Assembly: GCF_900114875.1 (NCBI RefSeq) | Contig: NZ_FPKW01000006.1 | Location: 124,001-188,000 of the forward strand | DNA from: Chryseobacterium limigenitum | GTDB lineage: Bacteria > Bacteroidota > Bacteroidia > Flavobacteriales > Weeksellaceae | Direction: 5' to 3' | Length of the DNA: 64,000 nt | Shown here: piece by piece, positions 1-7,627 of the stretch | How positions within the stretch are numbered: position 1 is the stretch's first letter | Layout: every line of letters begins with the position of its first letter | Made by a program: the position numbers and the translations under genes | The notes under the pieces: model-generated | The model's database searches: none | What the model was told of the DNA's origin: nothing | Seen by the model: the letters and a program-made list of their open reading frames with translations, nothing else

Positions 1-842
1 TTACATTAAATAATGGAGTTGACATTCCAGCCTTAGGCTTTGGTGTCTGGCAGATTGATGATCAAAAAGTGTGTGAATATACGGTGATCAAGGCTATCCA
101 AACGGGATACAGAATGATCGACACGGCTTCTATTTATCAAAACGAAATTGGAGTCGGAAACGCTATTAAAAACAGCGGAGTAAACAGAGAAGAATTGTTT
201 ATTACTTCAAAACTTTGGGTTCAGGATACTACTTATGACAAAGCGAAAAGTGCATTTCAGAGAACATTAGACAGATTGCAGCTGGATTATCTGGATATGT
301 ACCTTATTCACTGGCCTTATTCGGATTTTACAGGAGCTTGGAAAGCGTTAGAAGAATTGTATCATGAAGGAAAAATAAAAGCAATCGGTGTTTGTAATTT
401 TACGGTTGAAAAACTGGAAGAATTAAAAGCTAATTCAAGCATTCTTCCTGTGGTTAACCAGATCGAGTTACATCCAATTTTCCAACAAAAAGAGTTACAG
501 GTTTATAACAGAGAAAATAATATTGTTACTCAACCTTGGAGTCCTCTTGGAAACGGAAATGCTGAATTGTTGAATAACGAATCTTTAAAATCAATTGCTG
601 AAAAACATAGCAAAACGGTTGCTCAGGTTATTTTAAGATGGCATTTGCAGGAAGGTTTCTGTGCGATTCCTAAATCTGTGACGCCATCAAGAATTGAAGA
701 AAATTTCAATGTTTTTAATTTTGAATTAACTGAAGACGAAATGAATACTGTTCGTTCTCTGGACACTAACAAAAGAATATTTTTTGATCCAAAAGATCCG
801 GAATGGGAGGAAAAGATGTTGAATTCTGTTGCGGATATTTAA
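1..842 (+). CDS. Aldo/keto reductase, 5' partial
   Basis: NAD(P)H-dependent reductase of the aldo/keto reductase family, which reduces aldehydes and ketones in the cytoplasm. The open frame runs off the left edge; the first whole codon is at position 3 and the family N-terminal pattern (LNNG, PALGFGVW) lies before the first in-window Met at 69, so the true start is outside. The catalytic tetrad is visible: Asp in MIDTA, Tyr in SIYQNE, Lys in TSKLW and His in YLIHWP. The C-terminal cofactor-loop motif (AIPKSVTPSRIEENF) is intact. Only a few N-terminal residues seem to be missing. The physiological substrate cannot be told from sequence. Confidence 0.93.
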   Translation, partial: TLNNGVDIPALGFGVWQIDDQKVCEYTVIKAIQTGYRMIDTASIYQNEIGVGNAIKNSGVNREELFITSKLWVQDTTYDKAKSAFQRTLDRLQLDYLDMYLIHWPYSDFTGAWKALEELYHEGKIKAIGVCNFTVEKLEELKANSSILPVVNQIELHPIFQQKELQVYNRENNIVTQPWSPLGNGNAELLNNESLKSIAEKHSKTVAQVILRWHLQEGFCAIPKSVTPSRIEENFNVFNFELTEDEMNTVRSLDTNKRIFFDPKDPEWEEKMLNSVADI

Positions 843-973
843 CGATTTTAAAATATTTTTTCCCCAGATTTATTAATTCAAGAGGAGAATTAACTTGGAA
901 AGGAAATAGAGAAAATGATATTACGCTAATAAAATTCAGTATTTAAGCAGAAAGTATTTAATTAAAATTAATT

Positions 974-981
974 TATTTTTG
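974..981 (+). promoter_or_regulatory. Candidate -7 promoter element (TATTTTTG)
   Basis: Matches the Bacteroidota sigma-A -7 consensus TAnnTTTG, 18 bases before the ATG at 999. It overlaps the upstream in-frame GTG at 981, which argues for 999 as the start. No clear -33 TTG was found. Confidence 0.45.
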
Positions 982-998
982 TGACTTTAAAATTAATT

Positions 999-1445
999 AT
1001 GAAAAAATTATTTTTTCCATTTATCTTATTTTCGATTGTTTCCTGTAGTAGTGATGATGAGGTTCAGAATTCCGGCAATAAAGCTTCAATTATCGGAGAA
1101 TGGTACATTGAAAAATCTGAGATATATCGATCGTCAAATCAACAGATTCAGATTTCTTTCTCAACCGATTGCCAAAAAATGAGCACACATGAATTTACTT
1201 CTTCACACGTTTTCTCGATTTCTTATGCCCAAAACAATAATACATGCGAAAAAACAGATTCTGTAGCAAGGAAATACACATTCGATAAAGGAAATGGTAA
1301 ATTCTGGTTTGAAGGTGAGGAAAATTATCCTTATTTCGTGACTCAGCTTACTTTAACCGATATGGTTATGGAAGACCGGACTCAGGATTTTGACGGAGAC
1401 GGTACCAAGGATATACTAAGACGTTTTTATAAAAAAATCAATTAA
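999..1445 (+). CDS. Lipoprotein, lipocalin-like fold suspected
   Basis: Small predicted lipoprotein of 148 residues. It begins MKKLFFPF with a hydrophobic stretch and a lipobox ending SIVSC followed by Ser-Ser-Asp-Asp, so a signal peptidase II site is likely. The mature part has alternating beta-type segments (IIGEWYIEKSE, KYTFDKGNGKFWF) that resemble the lipocalin-like domains common in Bacteroidota, and an Asp-rich loop near the end (DFDGDGTKD) that could bind Ca2+. The ATG at 999 is preferred over the GTG at 981 because the signal peptide begins there and a promoter element covers 981. It is monocistronic, with a terminator directly after it. Function unknown. Confidence 0.8.
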   Translation: MKKLFFPFILFSIVSCSSDDEVQNSGNKASIIGEWYIEKSEIYRSSNQQIQISFSTDCQKMSTHEFTSSHVFSISYAQNNNTCEKTDSVARKYTFDKGNGKFWFEGEENYPYFVTQLTLTDMVMEDRTQDFDGDGTKDILRRFYKKIN

Positions 1446-1451
1446 AATAAA

Positions 1452-1484
1452 AAACTCCTTTCAAATCGAAAGGAGTTTATTTTT
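1452..1484 (+). terminator. Rho-independent terminator after the lipoprotein gene
   Basis: Perfect 11-bp stem (1452-1462 with 1468-1478), 5-base loop, then an AT-rich T tract. It lies between convergent genes and may also serve mpl on the minus strand. Confidence 0.85.
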
Positions 1485-1496
1485 ATGTAAAAATTA

Positions 1497-2834
1497 TTAT
1501 TTTGTTAAATCTAAACCACCAAAATTCCCCGAACTCATCATCAGGAAAACACCATTGGTTTTATCTAAAGTTTCCCAGTATGCGTGAAGTTCTTCAGCAT
1601 TGGTAAATACTTTTAGATTTTCATTTTTAAATTTTTCTTTGATCAGATCTGGTGAAATCGGATCCATTCTTTTGATTTTTAAAGCATCTTCGGAATAGAA
1701 AACAATTGCTTCCTCCAATCCGTCCATAGCGTGGTCATATTGCTCTAAAAATACAGGATTTAAGCTTGAATAGGTATGAAGTTCAAGAAAACCATATTTT
1801 TTCTCATTTTTAAATTGCTCACAGAAAGCTTTTACAGCAGCTTTTACCTTGCTTGGCGCGTGTGCAAAGTCTTTGTAAAGCGTTCCTTTATCTTCTCTTT
1901 CTACTTTTTCAAGACGTTTTGAAGCTCCTTTGAAACTCATAATCGCATCATAGAAATCTTCATCCATAATTCCCAAAGTGTGGCAGATATGTCTTGCTCC
2001 TTCAAGGTTTAATAGATTGTGCGCTCCAAAAACAGAAAGCGGAATATCTCCCATTTCGGTTTTTAAATACACTTTTCCGTTGTTGATCTCGTATTCAGGC
2101 GTTTTGTAAGGTATTTTTCTGAAATAATTTTCAGCTGCTTCTACTACTTTTACAACCTCTGCATCTTCTTCATTATACACTAAAACTCCACCCGGAGTAA
2201 TGCTTGCAACAAATCTTCTGAACTGCTCGATATAATCATCAAATGTTTTGAAAACATTGATATGATCCCATGCAATTCCGCTCATTAAAGCGATATTGGG
2301 CTGATAGAGTAAAAATTTTGAACGTAAATCGATAGGAGAGGAAAGGTATTCATCACCTTCCAATACCATAAAATCATTATCCTGAGTCAGTTTTACCATA
2401 CAGTCGAAACCTTCCAATTGCGCTCCCACCATGTAATCAACATCTTTCTGATGAAAATTTAAAACATGAAGAATCATTGAAGTAATTGTCGTTTTCCCGT
2501 GAGAACCTGCAATAACAACTCTGGTTTTGGTTTTAGACTGTTCGTAAAGAAACTCCGGATACGAGTATATTTTTAAACCCAGTTCTTTCGCTTTTGCCAA
2601 TTCAGGATTGTCCTGATGAGCGTGCATTCCAAGAATTACGGCATCAATATCAGACGTTACTTTTTCCGGAAACCATCCCAATTCCTGAGGAAGAATTCCT
2701 TTCTTCTCAAGCCTTGATCTTGATGGTTCAAAAATAGCATCATCTGAACCTGTCACCTGATATCCTTTGTCTTTTAACGCAATAGCAAGATTATGCATGG
2801 CACTTCCGCCGATAGCAATGAAATGGGTCTTCAA
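1497..2834 (-). CDS. mpl: Mpl-type UDP-N-acetylmuramate:tripeptide ligase
   Basis: Murein peptide ligase of the Mur ligase family. It joins recycled L-Ala-D-Glu-meso-DAP peptide to UDP-MurNAc using ATP, returning cell wall fragments to peptidoglycan synthesis in the cytoplasm. The N-terminal Rossmann-like domain starts HFIAIGGSAMHNLAIAL, the ATP loop GSHGKTT is near residues 110-116, and the C-terminal domain carries the DFAHAPSKV pattern. Length 445 fits Mpl of Bacteroidota. It is the last gene of a minus-strand operon, 5 bases after the lipoprotein gene. MurC is the main alternative, but the N-terminus and short length favour Mpl. Confidence 0.82.
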   Translation of the reverse strand: MKTHFIAIGGSAMHNLAIALKDKGYQVTGSDDAIFEPSRSRLEKKGILPQELGWFPEKVTSDIDAVILGMHAHQDNPELAKAKELGLKIYSYPEFLYEQSKTKTRVVIAGSHGKTTITSMILHVLNFHQKDVDYMVGAQLEGFDCMVKLTQDNDFMVLEGDEYLSSPIDLRSKFLLYQPNIALMSGIAWDHINVFKTFDDYIEQFRRFVASITPGGVLVYNEEDAEVVKVVEAAENYFRKIPYKTPEYEINNGKVYLKTEMGDIPLSVFGAHNLLNLEGARHICHTLGIMDEDFYDAIMSFKGASKRLEKVEREDKGTLYKDFAHAPSKVKAAVKAFCEQFKNEKKYGFLELHTYSSLNPVFLEQYDHAMDGLEEAIVFYSEDALKIKRMDPISPDLIKEKFKNENLKVFTNAEELHAYWETLDKTNGVFLMMSSGNFGGLDLTK

Positions 2835-2839
2835 TTTAT

Positions 2840-3277
2840 TTACTGTTTTTTAACATTGTTATTAATGATCTCCTGGAAAGCATTTAAAATGTTGTTCCAG
2901 TTTGTTTTATAATTCGGCATTACCAGACTTGCATCTGTTTTACTGCCTTCATTAGGACCTTTTTTAACATTGATAGAAGTCGTTACATTGTCGTATAATT
3001 TTTTACGGTCTTCCTGTATTCTTCTAAAATTGTTTTGAGAAAGAATGTTATCTAACTTTTTTAGATCCTCGTTGGTGATTTTAAAATCTTGTTTAATCTT
3101 TTTTCCCTGTCCCTCAAAAGAGTAATGCGCATTGTTTTCTTTGATAAGCAGATTCTCATAAATCGGGGCAAAACCGCCGCTTTTAGAATAACTTATGTCA
3201 AAATCCGAATATACTTTTTGGCTGTTACATGAAACTAATACTATGATTGCGAATAAGATCCCTATTATTCTTTTCAT
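2840..3277 (-). CDS. Small lipoprotein of unknown function
   Basis: 145-residue protein with a signal peptide and lipobox (LVSCNS near residues 14-19), so probably an outer-membrane or periplasmic lipoprotein. The mature part is Lys- and Asn-rich. The centre (LLIKENNAHYSFEGQGK, then ITNEDLKKLDNIL) suggests a compact beta/alpha fold, but I do not recognise the family. It sits between plsC-like and mpl genes with gaps of 12 and 5 bases and is clearly cotranscribed, so an envelope role is plausible by context only. Confidence 0.72.
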   Translation of the reverse strand: MKRIIGILFAIIVLVSCNSQKVYSDFDISYSKSGGFAPIYENLLIKENNAHYSFEGQGKKIKQDFKITNEDLKKLDNILSQNNFRRIQEDRKKLYDNVTTSINVKKGPNEGSKTDASLVMPNYKTNWNNILNAFQEIINNNVKKQ

Positions 3278-3289
3278 ATTTAATCTACT

Positions 3290-4096
3290 TTAATTATCTG
3301 AGTCCTTTTGTTCTAATTTTTTAGCTTTAAGTTCTTCATCATAATTGTGTAGTACATTGAAATCTTCTGTCTGCTCAATGGCAGTCATTATTTTCAACAA
3401 AATTTCCGGTGCTTTTTCGTTATCGTAATCGATATCGAGAGGTGCTTTAAACTCCATGGTAGGTTTTACGCCTGTTACCTTTACGCGGAGACCTTTTTTA
3501 TCAAACGCTCTTCGGAATCCGTTAATTTTAATAGGAATCACGATAGGACGCTGATTTTTAATCAGTTTTGCCGTACCTCTTCTTCCTTGCGCAAAAGCGG
3601 ATGTAGTACCTTGAGGGAAAGTAGCTACCCAGCCGTTGTCTAAGGCTTTCATAATATTATCAACCTCTGTAAGATCTACCATTCTGTTGACATTCTGGCC
3701 TTCAGCTCTCCAGGTTCTTTTTACGGTTACAGCGCCTGCAATTTTAAAAATTTTTGGAAGAATACCTTTATTCATGGTTTCTTCGGCGGCGACGTAGTAA
3801 AAATCGATCTTTGGATTAAGCAGATAGATCGGATTTTTTATAGTGTCTAAATATCCGTTGTTTACAGCACAGAAAGCGTGATACATTGCTGCCACGTCTG
3901 CGAAATAAGTCTGATGGTTACATACAAAAAGCACATTGGAATCCGGAAGATCCACAAGGTGTTCTGTACCAGTAATTTTTAGTTTATTAAAGCCATTGAA
4001 TCTTCTGTAAGAGACAATTCCTAAAATAAAAATGATAAACCTTTTTAGAAAATAAGGAGTTCCGAATGCATCGGTGAAAATATTTTTCTTCGCCAT
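3290..4096 (-). CDS. 1-acyl-glycerol-3-phosphate acyltransferase-like protein
   Basis: Membrane-associated acyltransferase of the PlsC/LPLAT family, expected to transfer an acyl chain to lysophosphatidate or a related lipid at the inner membrane. A hydrophobic N-terminal helix (about residues 18-30) precedes the catalytic motif, read here as NHQTYFAD. That gives H-x5-D (H61, D67) rather than the usual H-x4-D. The second motif is FPQGTTS in place of FPEGTRS. These changes recur in a Bacteroidota subgroup of the family, to my recollection, and need not mean loss of activity. It is the second gene of the Nudix-acyltransferase-lipoprotein-mpl operon. The acyl acceptor is unknown. Confidence 0.8.
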   Translation of the reverse strand: MAKKNIFTDAFGTPYFLKRFIIFILGIVSYRRFNGFNKLKITGTEHLVDLPDSNVLFVCNHQTYFADVAAMYHAFCAVNNGYLDTIKNPIYLLNPKIDFYYVAAEETMNKGILPKIFKIAGAVTVKRTWRAEGQNVNRMVDLTEVDNIMKALDNGWVATFPQGTTSAFAQGRRGTAKLIKNQRPIVIPIKINGFRRAFDKKGLRVKVTGVKPTMEFKAPLDIDYDNEKAPEILLKIMTAIEQTEDFNVLHNYDEELKAKKLEQKDSDN

Positions 4097-4123
4097 CTCT
4101 TAATTAAACACAGTCGTGCAAAG

Positions 4124-4753
4124 TTACATTTTTTTCAACAATTGGCTGAATTCACTTAATATCATTGCTGTAGCTCCCCAGATGATGTATCCGTTGAAAT
4201 TGATGACCGGGACTTCATGTCCTCCCGCGCTTGGTAAAGCCATTATTTCAGGCTTATCGGGAAGATTTAGGAAAGAAGTGATGGGGAATTCAATGGTTTC
4301 TACCACCTCGGTATGTTGTAAAATAAATTCCGGATCTTTTTTGGTATAAGAGATATACGGATAAACGTAGAAATTACTTGGCGGAATGTAGATGGGAGAC
4401 ATTTCTCGTATGATTCTTACATAATGTTTTTCAATGCCTATTTCTTCAGAAGTTTCGCGAACGGCTGTTTCTGCAAAATCTTTGTCCATTTCCTCGCGTT
4501 TTCCGCCTGGTAAGGATATTTGTCCGCTATGTCTGTCTCTTTCGTTCTCGGTTCTTAATATTAATGGAAAATACCACTCATCGTCTTTAATATACAAAAT
4601 AATATTTACGGCAGCGAATTTTGGATTCTTGGCTAATACTTCATCATATGTAAAAACAGGACGTGAAGGAGGTGAAAAAACACCATGAGCATGTTCTCCG
4701 GGTAGTTCAACACTTTTTATTTTTCGTAATAAATCTTTTCCAAAATTTTCCAT
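4124..4753 (-). CDS. Nudix hydrolase, CoA pyrophosphatase type
   Basis: Predicted coenzyme A diphosphatase, which cleaves CoA or acyl-CoA to phosphopantetheine and adenosine 3',5'-bisphosphate. The Nudix core ends RETSEEIGI, giving the REUxEExGU metal site. Just before it lies the NuCoA signature: Arg and His in ERDRHSGQ, then SLPGGK. The first acidic Nudix position is Asp rather than Glu, as is common in the NudL group. Length is 209 residues. It is the first gene of a four-gene minus-strand operon with mpl last; gap to the acyltransferase gene is 27 bases. Confidence 0.85.
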   Translation of the reverse strand: MENFGKDLLRKIKSVELPGEHAHGVFSPPSRPVFTYDEVLAKNPKFAAVNIILYIKDDEWYFPLILRTENERDRHSGQISLPGGKREEMDKDFAETAVRETSEEIGIEKHYVRIIREMSPIYIPPSNFYVYPYISYTKKDPEFILQHTEVVETIEFPITSFLNLPDKPEIMALPSAGGHEVPVINFNGYIIWGATAMILSEFSQLLKKM

Positions 4754-4915
4754 AGCTCAAATTTAGCAATATATACTGAAGAAAAGAAGAGGCAAAAATG
4801 TTAATTAATGATAAAAGGACGAAAAAACAGGTAATTAATAATTGGTAATGAGTAATAATTTCAAATGAAACAATCCCCGTATTTCTACGTAATTACTTAT
4901 GGTGATGGTCAATAA

Positions 4916-4952
4916 ACTGTAAACGGTTACAAAGAGTACTGTAATTAGTGAT
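4916..4952 (+). promoter_or_regulatory. Tandem dyad motif upstream of the csgA-like promoter
   Basis: Two direct copies of ACTGTAA begin at 4916 and 4938, 22 bp apart. The first extends into the dyad GTAA-ACGG-TTAC (4919-4930) and the second is degenerate (GTAATTAGTGAT). The block ends 49 bp before the -7 element at 5001, the same distance seen at both tssD promoters. It is a candidate activator site, possibly for the LuxR-type regulator at 10731-11381. No binding data. Confidence 0.4.
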
Positions 4953-4978
4953 TTTGAAAATTTGCCCTTTTATAGTGG

Positions 4979-5008
4979 TTCGTCCGATTACTTTAGAATC
5001 TACCTTTG
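4979..5008 (+). promoter_or_regulatory. Candidate csgA promoter (TTC-N19-TACCTTTG)
   Basis: TACCTTTG at 5001-5008 is an exact match to the Bacteroidota -7 consensus TAnnTTTG. The -33 position holds TTC (4979-4981) with a 19-base spacer rather than the consensus TTG, which suits an activator-dependent promoter. The start codon is 30 bases downstream. Confidence 0.6.
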
Positions 5009-5038
5009 TCTGACTATTAACCAATTAATTTTATTAAA

Positions 5039-5857
5039 ATGAAAAACTTTATAACAGGTGTGTTTACACTAATGGCCATGGGTTTTACTTTTGCACAGGC
5101 AAATGTTGATGTAACAACTCAAACCGGAAACTGGAACGTTGCTACCGTAAACCAAACAGGTTTAGTAAATATGAATACTCTGAATCAGGATGGTAATCGT
5201 AATACGGCCGATATAGATCAGGTTGGAGCCTTCAATACCAATACAGCAGAAAGTATCGGAAACAGAAACTCAATAGACGTAGATCAACTGGGACTTGGAA
5301 ACTCAAATGAAGTGAGCCAAACAGGAAACAGAAACTCTGCTACAACATGGCAGGTAGGTTTAATGAACACTACGGAACAAACTCAGGTAGGAAGAAGGAA
5401 TGAAGCTTCTTCAATTCAGTTGGGTAACGATAACTTTGCTTATCAACTTCAGAGTGGCAGAAGAAACGAGGCTTCTTCTACTCAGCTTGGAGATGACAAC
5501 ACAACTCTTCAAGTACAGTTAGGCAGAAGAAATGAAGCTACTGGAGTACAGGTTGGAGACGGAAATATTCTTATACAATACCAAGATGGAAATGATAACG
5601 TTGCAATGCATGGCCAAGTAGGTGATGATAACGTTGCAGTTTCTGTTCAAGAAGGTAGCGATAACACAGCAATGGGATTACAATGGGGTTCTGATAACCA
5701 ATTGTATCAACAACAGGATGGAGATAACAATACAGCTATCGATCTTCAAATGGGAGACAACAACTTCGCTTCAATAAGCCAAAGTGGTGATTCTAACATC
5801 CATTTAGGAGCTCAGGTAGGAAATAATAATACAATCATGGTTAATCAATCAAATTAA
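5039..5857 (+). CDS. csgA: Major curlin-like amyloid subunit (CsgA-type)
   Basis: Secreted amyloid fibre subunit of the curli system. After a signal peptide (about residues 1-21) and a short leader, residues 28-269 are 22 consecutive 11-residue units of the form Q-x-G-x2-N-x5, with no insertion or deletion; residue 270 begins a 23rd partial unit and ends the protein. Gln is replaced once, in the SIGNRN unit. Each pair of units should form one beta-arch layer of a solenoid, giving about 11 layers, against five repeats in E. coli CsgA. The GRRNEAS/T variant occurs three times, suggesting recent repeat amplification. It has its own promoter and terminator, consistent with expression above the secretion genes that follow. 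The symbol is by family; CsgB is an alternative name for such proteins. Confidence 0.9.
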   Translation: MKNFITGVFTLMAMGFTFAQANVDVTTQTGNWNVATVNQTGLVNMNTLNQDGNRNTADIDQVGAFNTNTAESIGNRNSIDVDQLGLGNSNEVSQTGNRNSATTWQVGLMNTTEQTQVGRRNEASSIQLGNDNFAYQLQSGRRNEASSTQLGDDNTTLQVQLGRRNEATGVQVGDGNILIQYQDGNDNVAMHGQVGDDNVAVSVQEGSDNTAMGLQWGSDNQLYQQQDGDNNTAIDLQMGDNNFASISQSGDSNIHLGAQVGNNNTIMVNQSN

Positions 5858-5889
5858 GGAAAGTACATTACAAAATCTTAATCAACATG

Positions 5890-5917
5890 GGAGAGGCTGC
5901 GGCTTCTCCTTTTTTTT
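5890..5917 (+). terminator. Terminator after the major curlin gene
   Basis: 8-bp stem 5890-5897 with 5902-5909 (one G-T wobble), 4-base loop, then eight T. It separates the curlin gene from the rest of the curli locus. Confidence 0.85.
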
Positions 5918-6034
5918 GTTTAAAAATTTTCAATGATTTTAAAACGTAACCATAAACCGTGATTTTTCAACTGTAACGGATAGGTGTGTTTTATAGAACG
6001 CTGTAATCCAGTAACTTTAATAAAAATTAATACC

Positions 6035-6433
6035 ATGTTTAAATTGGGGTGGAGTGTATTCGCACTTCTCATTTTCTTGTCTGTGAAGTCACAGCAGATC
6101 GATTGGGATCGCATAGACAGCAATACTGTTCTTAACGTTATTGCCGGGCAGAATCCTGATCAGATGATGTCTTATTCCAATATCATTCAGATGGGGGATG
6201 CTAATAATGCTGAGCTTTTTCTTAATGCCAAAACCAATATTTCTGTCAAACAATTGGGAGATTACAACAGTCTTTATTTTAATAATTCATTTACTGATAC
6301 TGAAACCAAGACAGCTATTACAACGCAGGGAAACAACAATATTATTGATGTTACAGGAAGCAACAGTATTTCAGATGGCCTTCAGATACAGGTGAAAGGA
6401 GATAATAAAACGATTTTCATGAGAAACTATTAA
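6035..6433 (+). CDS. Minor curlin-like protein (CsgB-type candidate)
   Basis: 132-residue exported protein, likely the minor curlin or nucleator. The signal peptide begins MFKLGWSVFALLIFL and ends near VKSQQ. The mature part has degenerate curlin units, for example IIQMGDANNAELF, VKQLGDYNSLYF, TTQGNNNIIDV and QVKGDNKTIFM, irregularly spaced unlike the strict 11-residue period of the neighbour. The C-terminus ends FMRNY, with an aromatic and a basic residue. The ATG at 6035 is chosen over an upstream in-frame start because it begins the signal peptide. It lies directly ahead of csgE with a 10-base gap, so it probably heads the csgB-E-F-G operon. Nucleation is inferred from position. Confidence 0.75.
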   Translation: MFKLGWSVFALLIFLSVKSQQIDWDRIDSNTVLNVIAGQNPDQMMSYSNIIQMGDANNAELFLNAKTNISVKQLGDYNSLYFNNSFTDTETKTAITTQGNNNIIDVTGSNSISDGLQIQVKGDNKTIFMRNY

Positions 6434-6443
6434 AAACCGAATG

Positions 6444-7172
6444 ATGAAAAAATTTTATTCTTTGATTTTGTGTTCTTTTATTTTCCTGTCTGTTTCGATA
6501 AGCGGACAGGAAGATAAAAAAATCAATGCAAAAATTGAGAGTAAAATAATGGAGGGGCAAATCAATCTAAAAGGTGTAGTTACCAATTCTACTACAATCT
6601 ATAAAGAACTTAATTATCTTTTGGTTTCCATTAAAAAAGGAAGTGGCGGAAACCTTTCAAACAATCAGCAAAGCGGAAAATTTTCTATTAATCCGAATGA
6701 AACCAAAGTATTATCTGAGATTAATGTTAATCTTGAAAAAAAAGATGCTTTAAAAGTTTTTCTTTATATAAAAGATGAAGAAACTCAAAAATTAGTAGCC
6801 AAAGACAGCCTTGAGCTTAATAATGATTCATTTAAAAAGAAAGTGAGTAAAGTAGAAGAAGATGTTGTTTTTGAATTAAAAGGGTTAACGATCGATGAAA
6901 CCAAAAGCAAAGTAGGAAAAGATTTTTATGATTTTTTTTACCTTCAATACAGTCAGCTTCCTGATAAAAGCAATTCTGCCATCACGATCTCCGAACTTCC
7001 CGGTCGTGGAACCAACGGACAAATCAATATCGAAATTGATGATAAAGTAGTCTACAGTTTTATGACTAATCCAAGTGAAGATTATCTTAAAGAGCAATTA
7101 ACTAACAGTTTAAAATACATAAAAGAATTTAATGCAAAGAAAAACCTTATAAAAAATGAATTTATATACTAA
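6444..7172 (+). CDS. csgE: CsgE with an N-terminal CsgH/CsgC-like domain
   Basis: Periplasmic curli secretion accessory factor. The C-terminal half (about residues 140-225) matches CsgE: GLTIDETKSKVGKDFYDFFY corresponds to E. coli GLLTDHTVSSIGHDFYRAF, followed by AITISELPGRG, VVYSF and a helical end. CsgE gates the CsgG pore. The extra N-terminal part (about residues 30-125) is beta-rich and contains LLVSIKKGSGG, a short Asn/Gln stretch, then GKFSI and LSEINVNL. This pattern resembles the immunoglobulin-like amyloid inhibitors CsgH/CsgC. E. coli CsgE is about 129 residues, so this is nearly twice as long. The ATG at 6444 (second of two) or 6441 may start it. The next gene, csgF, follows after 11 bases. 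Confidence 0.85.
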   Translation: MKKFYSLILCSFIFLSVSISGQEDKKINAKIESKIMEGQINLKGVVTNSTTIYKELNYLLVSIKKGSGGNLSNNQQSGKFSINPNETKVLSEINVNLEKKDALKVFLYIKDEETQKLVAKDSLELNNDSFKKKVSKVEEDVVFELKGLTIDETKSKVGKDFYDFFYLQYSQLPDKSNSAITISELPGRGTNGQINIEIDDKVVYSFMTNPSEDYLKEQLTNSLKYIKEFNAKKNLIKNEFIY

Positions 7173-7183
7173 AAACGTCCGCC

Positions 7184-7594
7184 ATGAAAACTTTAATACT
7201 TATTTTGACCTTTTTTGCAGGGATTTTCCTCGGGAAGTCTCAGCAACTCGTCTACAAGCCGGTAAATCCTGCATTTGGGGGAGATACATTTAATTATCAA
7301 TGGCTTTTAAGTTCAGCAAATGCCCAGAATCAATTTGATCAAAAAAATGATTACAGCGATTTGCTGGGAAATTTGAATTCTGTTGACAGTTTCAGTCAAA
7401 GTTTAAACCGACAGGTTTTGAGTGAATTGTCCAGAAAATTGTTTGAAGATCAGTTCGGAGACGGAAGTATTCAACCCGGAAATTATCTTTTTGGGTCTAT
7501 GTACTTACAGGTTACAACTACCGCTCAAGGACTTTTAATAAATATTTTGGATACCAGCACTGGCGATCAGTCCGAGATCGTAATTCCAAAATAG
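7184..7594 (+). CDS. csgF: Curli assembly factor CsgF
   Basis: 136-residue CsgF homologue. It is exported, binds the extracellular mouth of the CsgG pore and couples secretion to nucleation at the cell surface. After a signal peptide (about residues 1-19, cut near GKSQQ) the mature N-terminus reads LVYKPVNPAFGGDTFNYQW, which aligns with the CsgF constriction peptide (RNPNFGGNPNNG in E. coli), followed by LLSSANAQNQ. It lies between csgE and csgG in the same operon, with gaps of 11 and 33 bases. Confidence 0.93.
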   Translation: MKTLILILTFFAGIFLGKSQQLVYKPVNPAFGGDTFNYQWLLSSANAQNQFDQKNDYSDLLGNLNSVDSFSQSLNRQVLSELSRKLFEDQFGDGSIQPGNYLFGSMYLQVTTTAQGLLINILDTSTGDQSEIVIPK

Positions 7595-7627
7595 AATAAA
7601 AAAAGTAATTAAAAAACCAAACTTACC

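Noticed and set aside
5039..5857. CRISPR-like repeats
   Set aside because: The regular 33-base period is the coding repeat of the curlin protein, with sequence varying as expected for codons.
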